The notes: a model not told the origin generated them from the letters alone. 21,403 bases of DNA from Bordetella parapertussis (GCA_945906975.1 CAMDRY010000015.1:1-21403); one strand, 5' to 3'. Shown: positions 8,420 to 16,695, counted from the first letter of the stretch. A program made the numbers and translations.

Positions 8420-8449
8420 TGAAAAGCCGCTTCAGGCAAGGGTTTCCAG
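8420..8449 (+). terminator. TGAAAA-N17-TTTCCAG cassette copy 3, possible terminator
   Basis: It starts 12 bases after the stop of the rpfE-like gene. An imperfect stem forms between CTGAA and TTCAG, with a short TTT run at the end. It has the same outer hexamer and heptamer spaced by 17 bases as at 5225 and 7284. The position suggests transcription termination between the rpfE-like gene and recJ, though the stem is weak. Confidence 0.4.
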
Positions 8450-8574
8450 TCGATATCAGGCGCAAAAGCAGATTCTGCGCTGCGCCCGGCATGGCAATAC
8501 GGCAACAATCCAACAACGATGCGACAGCGATACGGCAGCGCTGGGCATTGATGAACTGAGATCGGCGGTAGCGA

Positions 8575-10422
8575 ATGACTGAAAGACCGATAATGCCCGC
8601 CATGCCGACTTCAAAAATAACCACCCGCCCCGTTCCCGGACGCGCCCGCGACATGCTGGTCGAACAGGGCGTGCATCCGGTGCTCGCCGCCATTTATGCA
8701 TCGCGCGGCGTGCGCTCGCGCGACGAGCTGGAGCGCGAACTGGGCGCGCTGCTGCCGCTCGACCTGTTACTACATGCGGACGATGCGGCCGTGCTGCTTG
8801 CCGATGCCATACGCGACAAAAAGCGCCTGCTCATCGTCGCCGACTACGACTGCGACGGCGCGACCGCCTGCGCCGTGGGCATGCGCGCGCTGCGCGCCTT
8901 TGGCGCCAGCGTGGGCTACCTCGTGCCCGACCGCTTCAAGCTCGGTTACGGACTCACGCCCGAGCTCTCGCGCATGGCCGCGCAAAGCGCGGCCGGCAAG
9001 CCGGACATCCTCATCACCGTCGACAACGGCATCGCCAGCGTCGAGGGCGTTGCCGAGGCCAACCGTCTGGGCATGCAGGTGCTGGTGACCGATCACCACC
9101 TGCCCGGCGCCACGCTTCCCGATGCCGCGGCCATCGTCAATCCGAACCAGCCGGGCTGCCCCTTTCCGAGCAAGTCGATCGCCGGTGTGGGCGTGATGTT
9201 TTACGTCATGCTGGCGCTGCGCGCGGAGTTGCGCAAGCGCGGGTGGTTTGCGGCTGCGGGATCTTCTGGAGCGACGACTTCGGCCACCGCCCCCTCTCCC
9301 CCGGCCCCTCCCCCGCGGGGAGGGGAGGGGAAGTTTGTGACGGCCGATGGCCGTTCCAGTCCTATGGTACGGGAACCGAATCTGGCCGAATTGCTCGATC
9401 TTGTGGCCCTTGGCACCGTCGCCGACGTGGTCAAGCTTGATCCGAACAACCGCATCCTCGTTACCCAGGGTATCAAGCGCATACGCGCCGGGCGCATGCA
9501 GGCCGGGCTCAAGGCCTTGTTCAGCGCATCGGGCCGCGAGTCATCGCGCGCATCGGGCTTTGACCTTGGCTTCATGCTCGGGCCGCGCCTCAACGCCGCC
9601 GGCCGGCTGGCCGACATGAGCCTCGGCGTGGAGTGCCTTGTCACCGATGATCCGGGACGCGCCCTCAACATCGCGCGCGAGCTCGACGCGCTCAACCGCG
9701 AGCGCCGCGGCATCGAGGGGGACATGCAGGCGCAGGCGGAAACCCTGCTACGCGACTTTGTCGCCGCGGACAATTCCAGCATCTGCGTCTACGACCCGGC
9801 CTGGCACCAGGGCGTGATCGGCATTCTCGCCTCGCGCGTCAAGGACAAGCTGCACCGCCCGACGATCGCGTTCGCACGCGGGGAAAACGGCGAACTCAAG
9901 GGTTCGGGACGGTCGATTTCCGCGCTGCACCTGCGCGATGCCCTTGACCTGGTGACCAAGCGCGAACCGGGCATCCTGATCCGCTTCGGTGGCCACGCCG
10001 CAGCGGCGGGCCTGACGCTGCTCGAGGCCGACTACGCGCGCTTCGTGAAAAGCTTCGAGGCCGTGGTGCGCGAAATGGTCGGCCCGGCGCAACTGGTGCG
10101 CACCATCGAAACGGACGGCACGCTGGACACGGGCGACTTCAACCTGGACCTGGCGCAGAAACTGGACCAGGAGGTGTGGGGGCAGGGTTTTCCGCAGCCG
10201 CTATTCTGCGATGAGTTCAAGGTCACCAGCCAGCGCATCGTCGGCGAAAAACATCTCAAACTCAAACTCGCGCGCGGTGGCAAGACCATGGAGGGCATAC
10301 GCTTCAACGCCGCAGAACCCTGCCCGGCATCCGTGCGCGCCGCCTACCGCCTGTCGATCAACGACTACAACGGCGTGCGCAGCGTGCAGGTGATTGTCGA
10401 GGACTGGGAAGCACTGAGCTGA
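8575..10422 (+). CDS. recJ: RecJ single-stranded-DNA exonuclease, with in-frame insertion
   Basis: A 615-residue DHH-family 5'-3' exonuclease acting in recombination and mismatch repair. Motifs in order: ADYDCDG (89-95), TVDNG (148-152), TDHHLPG (172-178), SIAGVGVMFY (201-210), LLDLVALGTVADVV (273-286), GPRLNAAGRL (336-345), a DHHA1 region with GFGGHAA-like RFGGHAAAAG, and a C-terminal OB-like domain. Family members are usually about 560-580 residues. The surplus is residues ~228-265, a Pro/Gly/Ser-rich stretch absent from my recollection of the family, lying between the RGWFA and EPNLAELLDL segments. Outside it all motifs are intact, so the enzyme is probably active. The first ATG has only a weak upstream G-rich site; M10 (ATG at 8602) would also fit homology. 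Confidence 0.93.
   Translation: MTERPIMPAMPTSKITTRPVPGRARDMLVEQGVHPVLAAIYASRGVRSRDELERELGALLPLDLLLHADDAAVLLADAIRDKKRLLIVADYDCDGATACAVGMRALRAFGASVGYLVPDRFKLGYGLTPELSRMAAQSAAGKPDILITVDNGIASVEGVAEANRLGMQVLVTDHHLPGATLPDAAAIVNPNQPGCPFPSKSIAGVGVMFYVMLALRAELRKRGWFAAAGSSGATTSATAPSPPAPPPRGGEGKFVTADGRSSPMVREPNLAELLDLVALGTVADVVKLDPNNRILVTQGIKRIRAGRMQAGLKALFSASGRESSRASGFDLGFMLGPRLNAAGRLADMSLGVECLVTDDPGRALNIARELDALNRERRGIEGDMQAQAETLLRDFVAADNSSICVYDPAWHQGVIGILASRVKDKLHRPTIAFARGENGELKGSGRSISALHLRDALDLVTKREPGILIRFGGHAAAAGLTLLEADYARFVKSFEAVVREMVGPAQLVRTIETDGTLDTGDFNLDLAQKLDQEVWGQGFPQPLFCDEFKVTSQRIVGEKHLKLKLARGGKTMEGIRFNAAEPCPASVRAAYRLSINDYNGVRSVQVIVEDWEALS
9256..9369 (+). repeat. Putative in-frame palindromic insertion within recJ
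   Basis: About 114 bases (38 codons, a multiple of three) separate two segments that are adjacent in ordinary RecJ proteins. The insert contains an exact inverted repeat, CCCCTCCCC-CGC-GGGGAGGGG (9305-9325), preceded by more C/T-rich sequence (9291-9302). Its base pattern is unlike the surrounding coding DNA, and it encodes SPPAPPPRGGEG. The borders are estimated by eye from family knowledge and may be off by a few codons. Confidence 0.6.
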
Positions 10423-10428
10423 GCAGCC

Positions 10429-11283
10429 TCACGAGGCGGCATCGCCATTCGCCAGCCGTCTGACCATTTCGCAGAGCGTGCCGTCAGGCCGTTCAAGCTG
10501 CTCGAGAATACTGAAGTGGTCCGCGCCGGGAATTTCGGTGAATCCACCCGGCAACGCAGCCTTCTCCCTGGCGCCGGCGAATTCAGACGACTGGCGCCGC
10601 AACTCAGGGAGTTCCGCCCCGCCCACAACCACCCGCACCGGAGGACACGTTGCGGGCAGATGAAGCAGGGGCGAGTTGCGTTCCGCCATCGCCGCATCAA
10701 GACCGAGCTTGTCATTGACATAACAATGGCGCACCGGCTCCAAATCGTAGACACCGCTGATGAGTAAGGCTCCGACCACCCCGGGAGAATCGAGCAACAT
10801 CGCGGCAAGCTGCGCCCCTGCCGACCAGCCGCACAAGATCATACTTTCGCGCTTCGCGCCAAGAGCCGGCAATTGCAGCGACAAAAAGGCCATCGCGGCG
10901 CGTGTCTCGGCAACAATCGCGTCCAGGCTCACCTCGGGTGCAAGCGTGTAACCGACCAGGGCGACATTCAGGCCGCGCGCCAGCGGCCCGACAGCAAAAC
11001 AGCTGAAAGCCTCTTTCGCGCGCGTCTGCCAATAACCGCCATGAAAAAAAACAAGTGTCGGCGCCCCCTGCCCCGCCTTGAAAAAGTCGATACGATTTCG
11101 CGGCTGACTGCCATAGCGAAGATCAAGGTGCGCGGGCATGCTCGCGCGCAGCGCAGCACCGCGCTGCTCCCACCCCGCGACGGTTACGCCGCTGTGCGCC
11201 ACTGCCGCCGCGTTGTTATAAGCGGCGTCGAGCTCGGCACGTGAGAGCTCATGCCAGGAACGTGAAGCCGGGCTGGCCATCAT
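10429..11283 (-). CDS. Alpha/beta hydrolase, arylformamidase-like
   Basis: A 284-residue serine hydrolase of the carboxylesterase/kynurenine-formamidase type. It shows the oxyanion motif HGGYWQ (81-86), the nucleophile elbow GWSAG with S154 (152-156), a likely acidic residue in GGAELPELRRQS (around 224-227), and the catalytic histidine in GADHFSIL (H256). Such enzymes hydrolyse N-formyl amides, esters or lactones. It is the last gene of the operon: its ATG overlaps the stop of the reductase gene by four bases (ATGA). It converges with recJ, the stop codons being six bases apart. A second ATG immediately follows the first, so either may be used. No kynurenine-pathway gene lies nearby, so tryptophan breakdown is not implied. 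Confidence 0.88.
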   Translation of the reverse strand: MMASPASRSWHELSRAELDAAYNNAAAVAHSGVTVAGWEQRGAALRASMPAHLDLRYGSQPRNRIDFFKAGQGAPTLVFFHGGYWQTRAKEAFSCFAVGPLARGLNVALVGYTLAPEVSLDAIVAETRAAMAFLSLQLPALGAKRESMILCGWSAGAQLAAMLLDSPGVVGALLISGVYDLEPVRHCYVNDKLGLDAAMAERNSPLLHLPATCPPVRVVVGGAELPELRRQSSEFAGAREKAALPGGFTEIPGADHFSILEQLERPDGTLCEMVRRLANGDAAS

Positions 11284-13193
11284 TCGATGCGGCAGGCCAT
11301 GCGATGACCGCTGTGCGTCGCGCCAATGATGCCCTGCATGCCGGCGCTCTCTCCGACGTTAAAACTTACCGGAGCGCATTCCCGCCAGGCCGCCAGAACC
11401 TCGGGTGCCGGCGGCACCGCGCCCTGAGCGATGATAAGGCTATCGACTCGCAGCGCCGTCTGCGTGCCGCCCGAACGCAGGCACACGCCACCACCATCCC
11501 CTACAACCACTTCACAACCAAAGCGCACATCAACGCCAAGCCTTGTCAGCGCTGGTGGAATGACGATGCGATCGACGATATTGACGTCCTCGCCGAAACT
11601 TGACGCAACATCGGCGAGTATGATCGTGCGTCCGGACATGGCGAGATGCCAAGCCGCTTCAGCGCCGCGCTTTTGCGCGCCAACAATCAGCACTCGCCGA
11701 CCCAGCCGATCGGGCTGCGACAACGCGGATAGCACGTCCATGACGGGTGAAGTTAATCCGGAAAACGGTGTCAGCGGCCACCGCGAACCGAGCGCGAGCA
11801 CCAGGGCATCGGCACGCACTTCAGAGGGAGAAACCTCGCATCCCAGCCGTAGCTGCACACCGGCACGCTGCAGGGCGTTCTCGTAAAAGCGCAACAGGCG
11901 CGGCAGCGTGCGCTTGAACGGCAACGCTGCGGCAACGCGCAGCTGGCCTCCAATTTGCGCGCCACGGTCATAAAGAACAACGCGATGACCGCGCTCGGCC
12001 GCACTCAGCGCAGCCTGAATACCGGCAGGGCCGGCGCCGACAACGGCCACCTCTCGCTTGCGACGCGGCGGCGGGACATACTCGTCCTCGCGTCCGGTCC
12101 GCGGATTGATCGCACACAGTGCCCGCGCGCCGCTTTGTTCGCGCTGAAGGCAGGTATTGCAACGTATGCAGGGTCGAATTTCATCCGTTCTTCCCCCGAG
12201 CAGTTTCTCCGGCAAGTCCGGGTCGGCAAACAAGGGGCGCGCCTGCGATATAAAATCCGCGTCACCATCGCGCACAATAGATTCGGCAAGGTCCGGGTCG
12301 TGAATGCCGCAGGAGGCGATGACGGGTACGCCACTCCCCTCGCGGATGGGCCTTGCGTAGGATACGAACGGGCCCTCTTCCAGGTACATCGGAAGAACAC
12401 GTTTCTCCATCGCACGGTAGGTGCCGGCCGAAATGTGGAATAAATCGACGCCCGCCGCAGCAAGCGCCTTGGCCACGACAGCATAGGCTTTGATATCCAG
12501 ACCGCCCGGGAGTAGATCCTCGCCGTTGATTCGGAAACTGAGCAGCCGATTCGGGCCCAGTTGCTCTCGAACAGCCCGTATGGCCTCGATCGGAAATTTC
12601 AGTCTTGCATCGAAGGAACCACCGTATTCGTCAGTACGCAGGTTGGTCGCGGGCGACAAAAAAGTGTTGAGCAGATAACCATGGGCGCCGTGCAGCTCCA
12701 CCAGATCAAAACCCGCCTGAACCAGACGGCGCGTAGCCTCACCATGGTCGACAACCAGCTGCCTGATCTCCGCAACGGTGATCTCCTGTGGTACGCGTTT
12801 GCCCTCCATCCACGGTATGGGCGAGGGCGCGAGCATCGGCGGATCGGGAATGACGCGCTGGCTGCCGCAGTGCCCCAGTTGCAAGCCGGCGACCGCGCCC
12901 TCCGCCTTGATCGCCTCGGCAAGGTCGGAGAGGCCCGGAATCATCAGGTCATTGTGTGCACCCAACTCGGCATGAAAAGCCCTGCTGCCCAAGGCATCCA
13001 TGAACGTAAGTTCGGCGATAACAAGGCCCGCACCGCCGCGCGCCCTCGCGCGATAGTATTCGACCGTCTGTCGCGTGACGCTGCCATCCGCCGCGGCGTA
13101 CATGGCACACATCGGCGCCATGACCATGCGGTTGCGAAAAGCAATGCCACGCAGCGTCAAGGGCTGCGAAAGCGCGGGGAAAGCCACAGACAC
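11280..13193 (-). CDS. Old yellow enzyme / [4Fe-4S] / FAD fusion reductase (second copy)
   Basis: A 637-residue enzyme of the 2,4-dienoyl-CoA reductase / enoate reductase family. The FMN barrel covers about residues 1-335, with RNRMVMAPM (20-28), QLGHCG (105-110), HGAHGYLLNTFLSP (168-181) and NLRTDEYGG (184-192). The iron-sulfur ligands C342, C345, C348 and C360 follow (C-x2-C-x2-C-x11-C). The remainder is an FAD/NAD(P) domain with VVGAGPAG (384-391) and GGQLR. H168/H171 keep the usual H-x-x-H active-site pair, unlike the paralogue at 1374-3386. It probably reduces a conjugated double bond of a pathway intermediate. The start is GTG (13191-13193), four bases after the aldolase stop. It overlaps the hydrolase start by four bases. 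Confidence 0.92.
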   Translation of the reverse strand: MSVAFPALSQPLTLRGIAFRNRMVMAPMCAMYAAADGSVTRQTVEYYRARARGGAGLVIAELTFMDALGSRAFHAELGAHNDLMIPGLSDLAEAIKAEGAVAGLQLGHCGSQRVIPDPPMLAPSPIPWMEGKRVPQEITVAEIRQLVVDHGEATRRLVQAGFDLVELHGAHGYLLNTFLSPATNLRTDEYGGSFDARLKFPIEAIRAVREQLGPNRLLSFRINGEDLLPGGLDIKAYAVVAKALAAAGVDLFHISAGTYRAMEKRVLPMYLEEGPFVSYARPIREGSGVPVIASCGIHDPDLAESIVRDGDADFISQARPLFADPDLPEKLLGGRTDEIRPCIRCNTCLQREQSGARALCAINPRTGREDEYVPPPRRKREVAVVGAGPAGIQAALSAAERGHRVVLYDRGAQIGGQLRVAAALPFKRTLPRLLRFYENALQRAGVQLRLGCEVSPSEVRADALVLALGSRWPLTPFSGLTSPVMDVLSALSQPDRLGRRVLIVGAQKRGAEAAWHLAMSGRTIILADVASSFGEDVNIVDRIVIPPALTRLGVDVRFGCEVVVGDGGGVCLRSGGTQTALRVDSLIIAQGAVPPAPEVLAAWRECAPVSFNVGESAGMQGIIGATHSGHRMACRIE

Positions 13194-13197
13194 GCGG

Positions 13198-14103
13198 CTA
13201 ACCGAGCTTCAGCTCTTCAGCTTGAATCTTGTCCACCACCAGCTTGAGGTCGGCGAGTCTTTGCGGCGAGAGCCCAAGGATGGGCGCACGCGCCGGACCC
13301 GCACTCTGCCCGGCAAGCGTCATTGCCTCCTTGATGACCACCGGGAATGAACCCCAGGCCCAGGCGGCCCGCAAAGGGGCGAGCAGGTCGTTGATACGAC
13401 CGGCCTCTTTCCAGTCGCCTTTTTTTGCTGAATCGTAAAGTCGCAACACCAGCTTGGGAAAAACGTTGGCCGCCGGCGAAATGGTGCCCGTACCGCCGTG
13501 CACCAGCATCGAAAGGAACACCGTGTCTCGCCCCGAGAACAGCAGCGACTTGCGGTCGGTGAGCAGCAGGTATTCGACCGCCTGCGTCAGATCACCGTTG
13601 GAGTCCTTGACGCCGCAGATGTTCTCGGCGGCCTTCATGCAACGAACCAAGGTTGGCGGCAGCACGTTAACACTGGTGCGTGGCGGGTTGTTATAGAGCA
13701 TCACCGGCAGCTTGGTCGCCTTGGCTATCGTGGTGTAGTGAGTCACCAGTTCGTCCTGGCTTGGCTGGGCAAAATACGGCGTGATCACCAGAGCGAGGTC
13801 GACGCCGATGGCTTCGGCAGCCTGCGTCAGCTTGATCGCGCCGCGCGTGGTAACGGCACCGGTGCCGGCGTAAATCGGCACGCGGCCGTTCACCGCCTCG
13901 ACAGTGATCTCAAGCAGCCTGACATGCTCGTCGTATTCGAGCGAGAAAAACTCGCCCTGGCTCCCCGCCACAGAAATACCGTGCAAGCCCTTGCCTATGT
14001 ACCACTCTATCAACTCGACCACGCGTACTTCATCGATACGCTGGTCGGCGGTAAACGGCGTCGCCATCGCGGGAATAACGCCGTGGAATTTTTGCAGGTT
14101 CAT
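13198..14103 (-). CDS. DapA-family (dihydrodipicolinate synthase-like) aldolase
   Basis: A 301-residue class I aldolase of the DHDPS / N-acetylneuraminate lyase superfamily. The Schiff-base lysine is K166 in CGVKDSNGD. Y137 and R142 lie in LYNNPPRT, and the oxoacid-binding loop reads GSQGE (47-51) where many members have GTTGE or GSTGE. These enzymes make or break a bond next to pyruvate. Within this operon a catabolic lyase releasing pyruvate, or a hydratase-aldolase, is more likely than lysine synthesis; that is inference. GAAGGA lies a few bases before the ATG and supports the start. It lies 56 bp after the ABC ATPase gene, with a small hairpin in the gap. Confidence 0.92.
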   Translation of the reverse strand: MNLQKFHGVIPAMATPFTADQRIDEVRVVELIEWYIGKGLHGISVAGSQGEFFSLEYDEHVRLLEITVEAVNGRVPIYAGTGAVTTRGAIKLTQAAEAIGVDLALVITPYFAQPSQDELVTHYTTIAKATKLPVMLYNNPPRTSVNVLPPTLVRCMKAAENICGVKDSNGDLTQAVEYLLLTDRKSLLFSGRDTVFLSMLVHGGTGTISPAANVFPKLVLRLYDSAKKGDWKEAGRINDLLAPLRAAWAWGSFPVVIKEAMTLAGQSAGPARAPILGLSPQRLADLKLVVDKIQAEELKLG

Positions 14104-14126
14104 TGGTCCTTCATCCTCTCAAGGGT

Positions 14127-14140
14127 GGGCCGCGAGGCCC
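14127..14140 (-). other. Intra-operon hairpin
   Basis: A perfect 5-bp stem (GGGCC/GGCCC, four-base loop) lies between the ABC ATPase stop and the DapA-family ATG. It may affect mRNA stability or partial attenuation within the operon. It lacks a uridine tract and is not a convincing terminator. Confidence 0.3.
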
Positions 14141-14159
14141 GAAACAAGGCGAAACCGGC

Positions 14160-14930
14160 TCAGATCACGCCCATCATGCGATTCAACTCCAGTACATGTT
14201 CGGTAAAACCGGGCAATGCGCGCGTAACCTGGGGGTCGCGCGGGTGCGGAAACTCGATGCTGATGTCGGCGACGATGCGACCGGGCCTGTCGCTCATCAC
14301 AAGAATGCGGTCGGACAGGAAAACCGCCTCTGCGATGCTGTGCGTAATCAGGATCACCGTCTGCTTTTCCTGTTCCCACAAACGCAACAGTTCGACATTC
14401 AGCTGGTCGCGCGTCAAGGCATCGAGTGCGCCAAATGGTTCGTCAAGCAACAACACCTGCGGCCGCAGAATCAGGATCTGCCCGAATGCCGCGCGCTGGC
14501 GCATGCCACCGGACAACTGGTGGGGATAGGAATTGCAAAAGGGCGCGAGCTTCAGTACATCGAGAATTTTCGAAGTGCGCACGGCAATATCGGCAGAGGA
14601 GATACCACGGACCTCGGCCGCAAGACGGATGTTAGCCTCCACCGTGAGCCAAGGCAGCATATTGTGCGTCTGGAAGACAATACCAACATCCGGCGAAGGG
14701 GTAAGCTGCCTGCGCCCCAGGACATCTATTTCTCCGCCCACGTCCGGCGTATAGAGCCCGCCAATCATGCGCAGCAGCGTGCTTTTGCCGCAGCCGCTGG
14801 GGCCCAGGACAGAGACAAATTGCGCGCGCGGTACCTCGAAGGAAACCCCCTCCAGCGCCCTGGTACCTTCGTCAAACGTCTTGGCGGCGGTGCGTACCGA
14901 AATCGCCGCCCGCGCTTCTGTCAATGGCAT
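14160..14930 (-). CDS. ABC importer ATPase, SsuB/TauB/NrtD type
   Basis: A 256-residue ATP-binding subunit of a nitrate/sulfonate/taurine-type importer. Walker A is GPSGCGKST (43-51), the Q-loop glutamine is Q87, the signature is LSGGM (139-143), Walker B is LLLDEP (160-165) followed by FGALD, and the switch is THS (H197). The sequence TPSPDVGIVFQTHNMLPWLTV is typical of this subclass. Its ATG shares one base with the TAA of the preceding VOC gene (TAATG), so translation is coupled. Partners are the permease at 15373 and the binding protein at 16696. The subfamily imports small anionic or aromatic solutes; the substrate here is unknown. Confidence 0.94.
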   Translation of the reverse strand: MPLTEARAAISVRTAAKTFDEGTRALEGVSFEVPRAQFVSVLGPSGCGKSTLLRMIGGLYTPDVGGEIDVLGRRQLTPSPDVGIVFQTHNMLPWLTVEANIRLAAEVRGISSADIAVRTSKILDVLKLAPFCNSYPHQLSGGMRQRAAFGQILILRPQVLLLDEPFGALDALTRDQLNVELLRLWEQEKQTVILITHSIAEAVFLSDRILVMSDRPGRIVADISIEFPHPRDPQVTRALPGFTEHVLELNRMMGVI

Positions 14931-15331
14931 TATTTTTTCGAGCCTACCCAGCCGTTGTGGGAGATGTCGAAAATGATGCCGTTGGGATCACGGTATTTCT
15001 TCTCGTAGTAGAGCGATTCCTTCTCGATCGGCAAATCGAGAAAAAAGCTACCGCCGTTGTCTTCTATGGATTTTCCCTGCGCCTCGAGGTCATCGACCCA
15101 AAATCCGACGTGATGAACACCGACATAATCCTTCCCGCGCTCCTTGCCAGCCGCCTCATCGGTTTTGTAGTTGAGCAGCGCCAGACACATGGTACCGTCC
15201 GTGAGGTACACGCCACTGGCGATGGGCGACTCGGTCCTGCCCGCCTCGGTCATGCCGAAGGTTTTCATGTAGAACTTGGCGGCTTCCTCCGGATCGGGTA
15301 CGGCCATTGCGATATGACGAAGCTTTGCCAT
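14930..15331 (-). CDS. VOC-family protein (glyoxalase/dioxygenase fold)
   Basis: A 133-residue single-domain vicinal-oxygen-chelate protein. It has H6 in the first strand (KLRHIAMAVPD), H73/H74 in VGVHHVGFWVDD, and a C-terminal YRDPNGIIFDIS. In that last motif the usual metal-binding glutamate of DPxGNxxE appears as aspartate (D122). The metal site may therefore differ from glyoxalase I or extradiol enzymes, with isomerase or lyase roles also possible. AGGAG eight bases before the ATG supports the start. It sits between the permease and the ATPase genes, and such interleaving of enzyme and transporter genes argues for a common substrate. Confidence 0.88.
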   Translation of the reverse strand: MAKLRHIAMAVPDPEEAAKFYMKTFGMTEAGRTESPIASGVYLTDGTMCLALLNYKTDEAAGKERGKDYVGVHHVGFWVDDLEAQGKSIEDNGGSFFLDLPIEKESLYYEKKYRDPNGIIFDISHNGWVGSKK

Positions 15332-15374
15332 GCGTGTGACTCCTGGTTATAAATATGAACGGCGGACAGCTGTC
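15332..15374 (-). promoter_or_regulatory. Possible internal regulatory element
   Basis: The 41-bp gap between permease and VOC genes contains a perfect 10-bp palindrome, GACAGCTGTC (15365-15374, running into the permease stop), and an AT-rich stretch CATATTTATAAC on the minus strand. CTGACA resembles a -35 box, but spacing to a -10 is not ideal. An internal promoter is possible, not shown. The gap also carries the AGGAG ribosome site of the VOC gene. Confidence 0.25.
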
Positions 15375-16140
15375 AGAATGCGCGCCACCAGACTCTACGC
15401 GCCAAAAGCTCGATCAGCATGTAGAGCACGCCGACAAGAACAGAAATCGCCAGCAAAGCCGCGAATACCAGGTCTGTTTTCGCATTGGCATTGGCGAGCA
15501 GGATCAAATTTCCGAGCCCCTTCTCAGAACCGACAAACTCACCGGCAATTGCTCCTATCACCGCGAGCGGCATCGCCATTTTGCAGCCATCCATGATGAC
15601 CGGCAGCGCACTGGGCACGCGCAGGCGGCGAAACATGGTCCATGGAGAGGCGCCGATGGCGTGAAAGTGTTCGATGAGGTGGGCCGGCGTACCGGCCAGA
15701 CCACCCATGGTTGAAATCACCACGGGGAAGAACGCGAACAGGAAGGCCATGAGCACCTTGGACGAGGTTCCATACCCGAACCACACGACCAGCAATGGCG
15801 CGAGGGCGATTTTCGGCAGTCCCTGAAAGATTACGACCAATGGATAGAACATTCGCCTGAACAAGGGTGAAGTAAAAATAGCCAAGCCCAGCGCAAGCCC
15901 CCCGCCCACGGCCAAGAGATATCCGAGGATGACCTCCCAGGCGGTCACCATCGACTCTCGAAACAGCAGATCGATATTGTTCCAAGCAGTCTGCATTATC
16001 TGCGACAAGGGCGGCAGGAGATATCGCTTGATCTGGAACAGGTCGACCGCCTTCTCCCACAGCAAGGCCACCACGGCGAACGCTACCAGCGGATCGATAA
16101 TGCTGCGCGAAACACCCAGAAACCTTGGCGGTTGCGGCAT
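15373..16140 (-). CDS. ABC importer permease, SsuC/TauC type
   Basis: A 255-residue inner-membrane permease of the binding-protein-dependent (BPD_transp_1) family with about six hydrophobic segments. The cytoplasmic coupling loop is recognisable as EHFHAIGASPWTMFRRLRVPSALP-like sequence near residues 158-180. FYPLVVIFQGLPKIALAPLLVVWFG-like sequence before it matches nitrate/sulfonate/taurine permeases. It pairs with the ATPase at 14160 and the binding protein at 16696. It starts six bases after the stop of the upstream VOC gene, indicating co-transcription and probably coupled translation. Confidence 0.93.
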   Translation of the reverse strand: MPQPPRFLGVSRSIIDPLVAFAVVALLWEKAVDLFQIKRYLLPPLSQIMQTAWNNIDLLFRESMVTAWEVILGYLLAVGGGLALGLAIFTSPLFRRMFYPLVVIFQGLPKIALAPLLVVWFGYGTSSKVLMAFLFAFFPVVISTMGGLAGTPAHLIEHFHAIGASPWTMFRRLRVPSALPVIMDGCKMAMPLAVIGAIAGEFVGSEKGLGNLILLANANAKTDLVFAALLAISVLVGVLYMLIELLARRVWWRAF

Positions 16141-16146
16141 GGCGGC

Positions 16147-16686
16147 CTACTTTTTGCCGTCCGGACGCGGACCCCACTCTGGGGGGGGCACGAGAAAGCG
16201 CTTGAAGTGCCACTGATCGAAGCCCTCAATATCATTGGGCCAGACCTGGGGGGCATGCACCTCCCCCTTTGGAATCTGCACCATGTCGCAATAAAACTCG
16301 ACGTAGTTGCCGTCAGGATCCTTGAACACCAGGAATACGTTCTCACCCGGGCCGTGCTTACCGATGCCGCGGACGATCTCGATATTTTTTTCCTGCAAAA
16401 AGCGCCCCATCACCTCGACCTCGTCCAGGGAGGCCATTTCGTAGGAGAAATGCTCAAGGCCGGGCCGCCAAGGACGGTAGGTGTCATTCGCGGCCGCCTC
16501 GCCCGGCGGTATCTGTGACAGTGCGAGATCGTGGTGATCAACGCTGCTGCGCAGGAATACCATCTGGTCGGAAATCCAGTCCGATACATCCAATCCGACG
16601 ATCTCAGTGTAGAACTTCACCGACTGCTGGATATCCCGCACGTTCAGCACAAGATGGCCTAGCCGACGTGGTTTTGGTCGGTCCAT
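16147..16686 (-). CDS. VOC-family extradiol-dioxygenase-like protein
   Basis: A 179-residue protein with a complete extradiol-type metal triad: H11 (RRLGHLVLNV), H79 (GLEHFSYEM) and E130 (DPDGNYVEFY). It also has HHDLAL (51-56) and KHGPGENVF (110-118), segments common in type I extradiol ring-cleavage dioxygenases. An Fe(II)-dependent cleavage of a catechol-like intermediate is the best guess. Single-domain VOC proteins also include isomerases and lyases, so this is not certain. A C-terminal tail after residue 140 (VHAPQVWPNDIEGF...) is rich in Trp and Pro. An AAGGCG-like ribosome site lies just before the ATG, nine bases after the binding-protein stop. Confidence 0.87.
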   Translation of the reverse strand: MDRPKPRRLGHLVLNVRDIQQSVKFYTEIVGLDVSDWISDQMVFLRSSVDHHDLALSQIPPGEAAANDTYRPWRPGLEHFSYEMASLDEVEVMGRFLQEKNIEIVRGIGKHGPGENVFLVFKDPDGNYVEFYCDMVQIPKGEVHAPQVWPNDIEGFDQWHFKRFLVPPPEWGPRPDGKK

Positions 16687-16695
16687 GGCATCGCC

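Noticed and set aside
10426..10437. GCCTC-AC-GAGGC inverted repeat between recJ and the hydrolase gene as a terminator
   Set aside because: The five-base stem with a two-base loop cannot form well, and no uridine tract follows in either direction.
10429..11283. The hydrolase as a tryptophan-pathway kynurenine formamidase (kynB)
   Set aside because: The motifs fit the fold, but no kynurenine-pathway neighbours exist and the context is a different catabolic operon.
13498..14529. A 343-codon plus-strand open frame opposite the DapA-type aldolase and ABC ATPase genes
   Set aside because: It is a by-product of high GC on the antisense strand. It crosses two well-supported genes and shows no recognisable family motifs.
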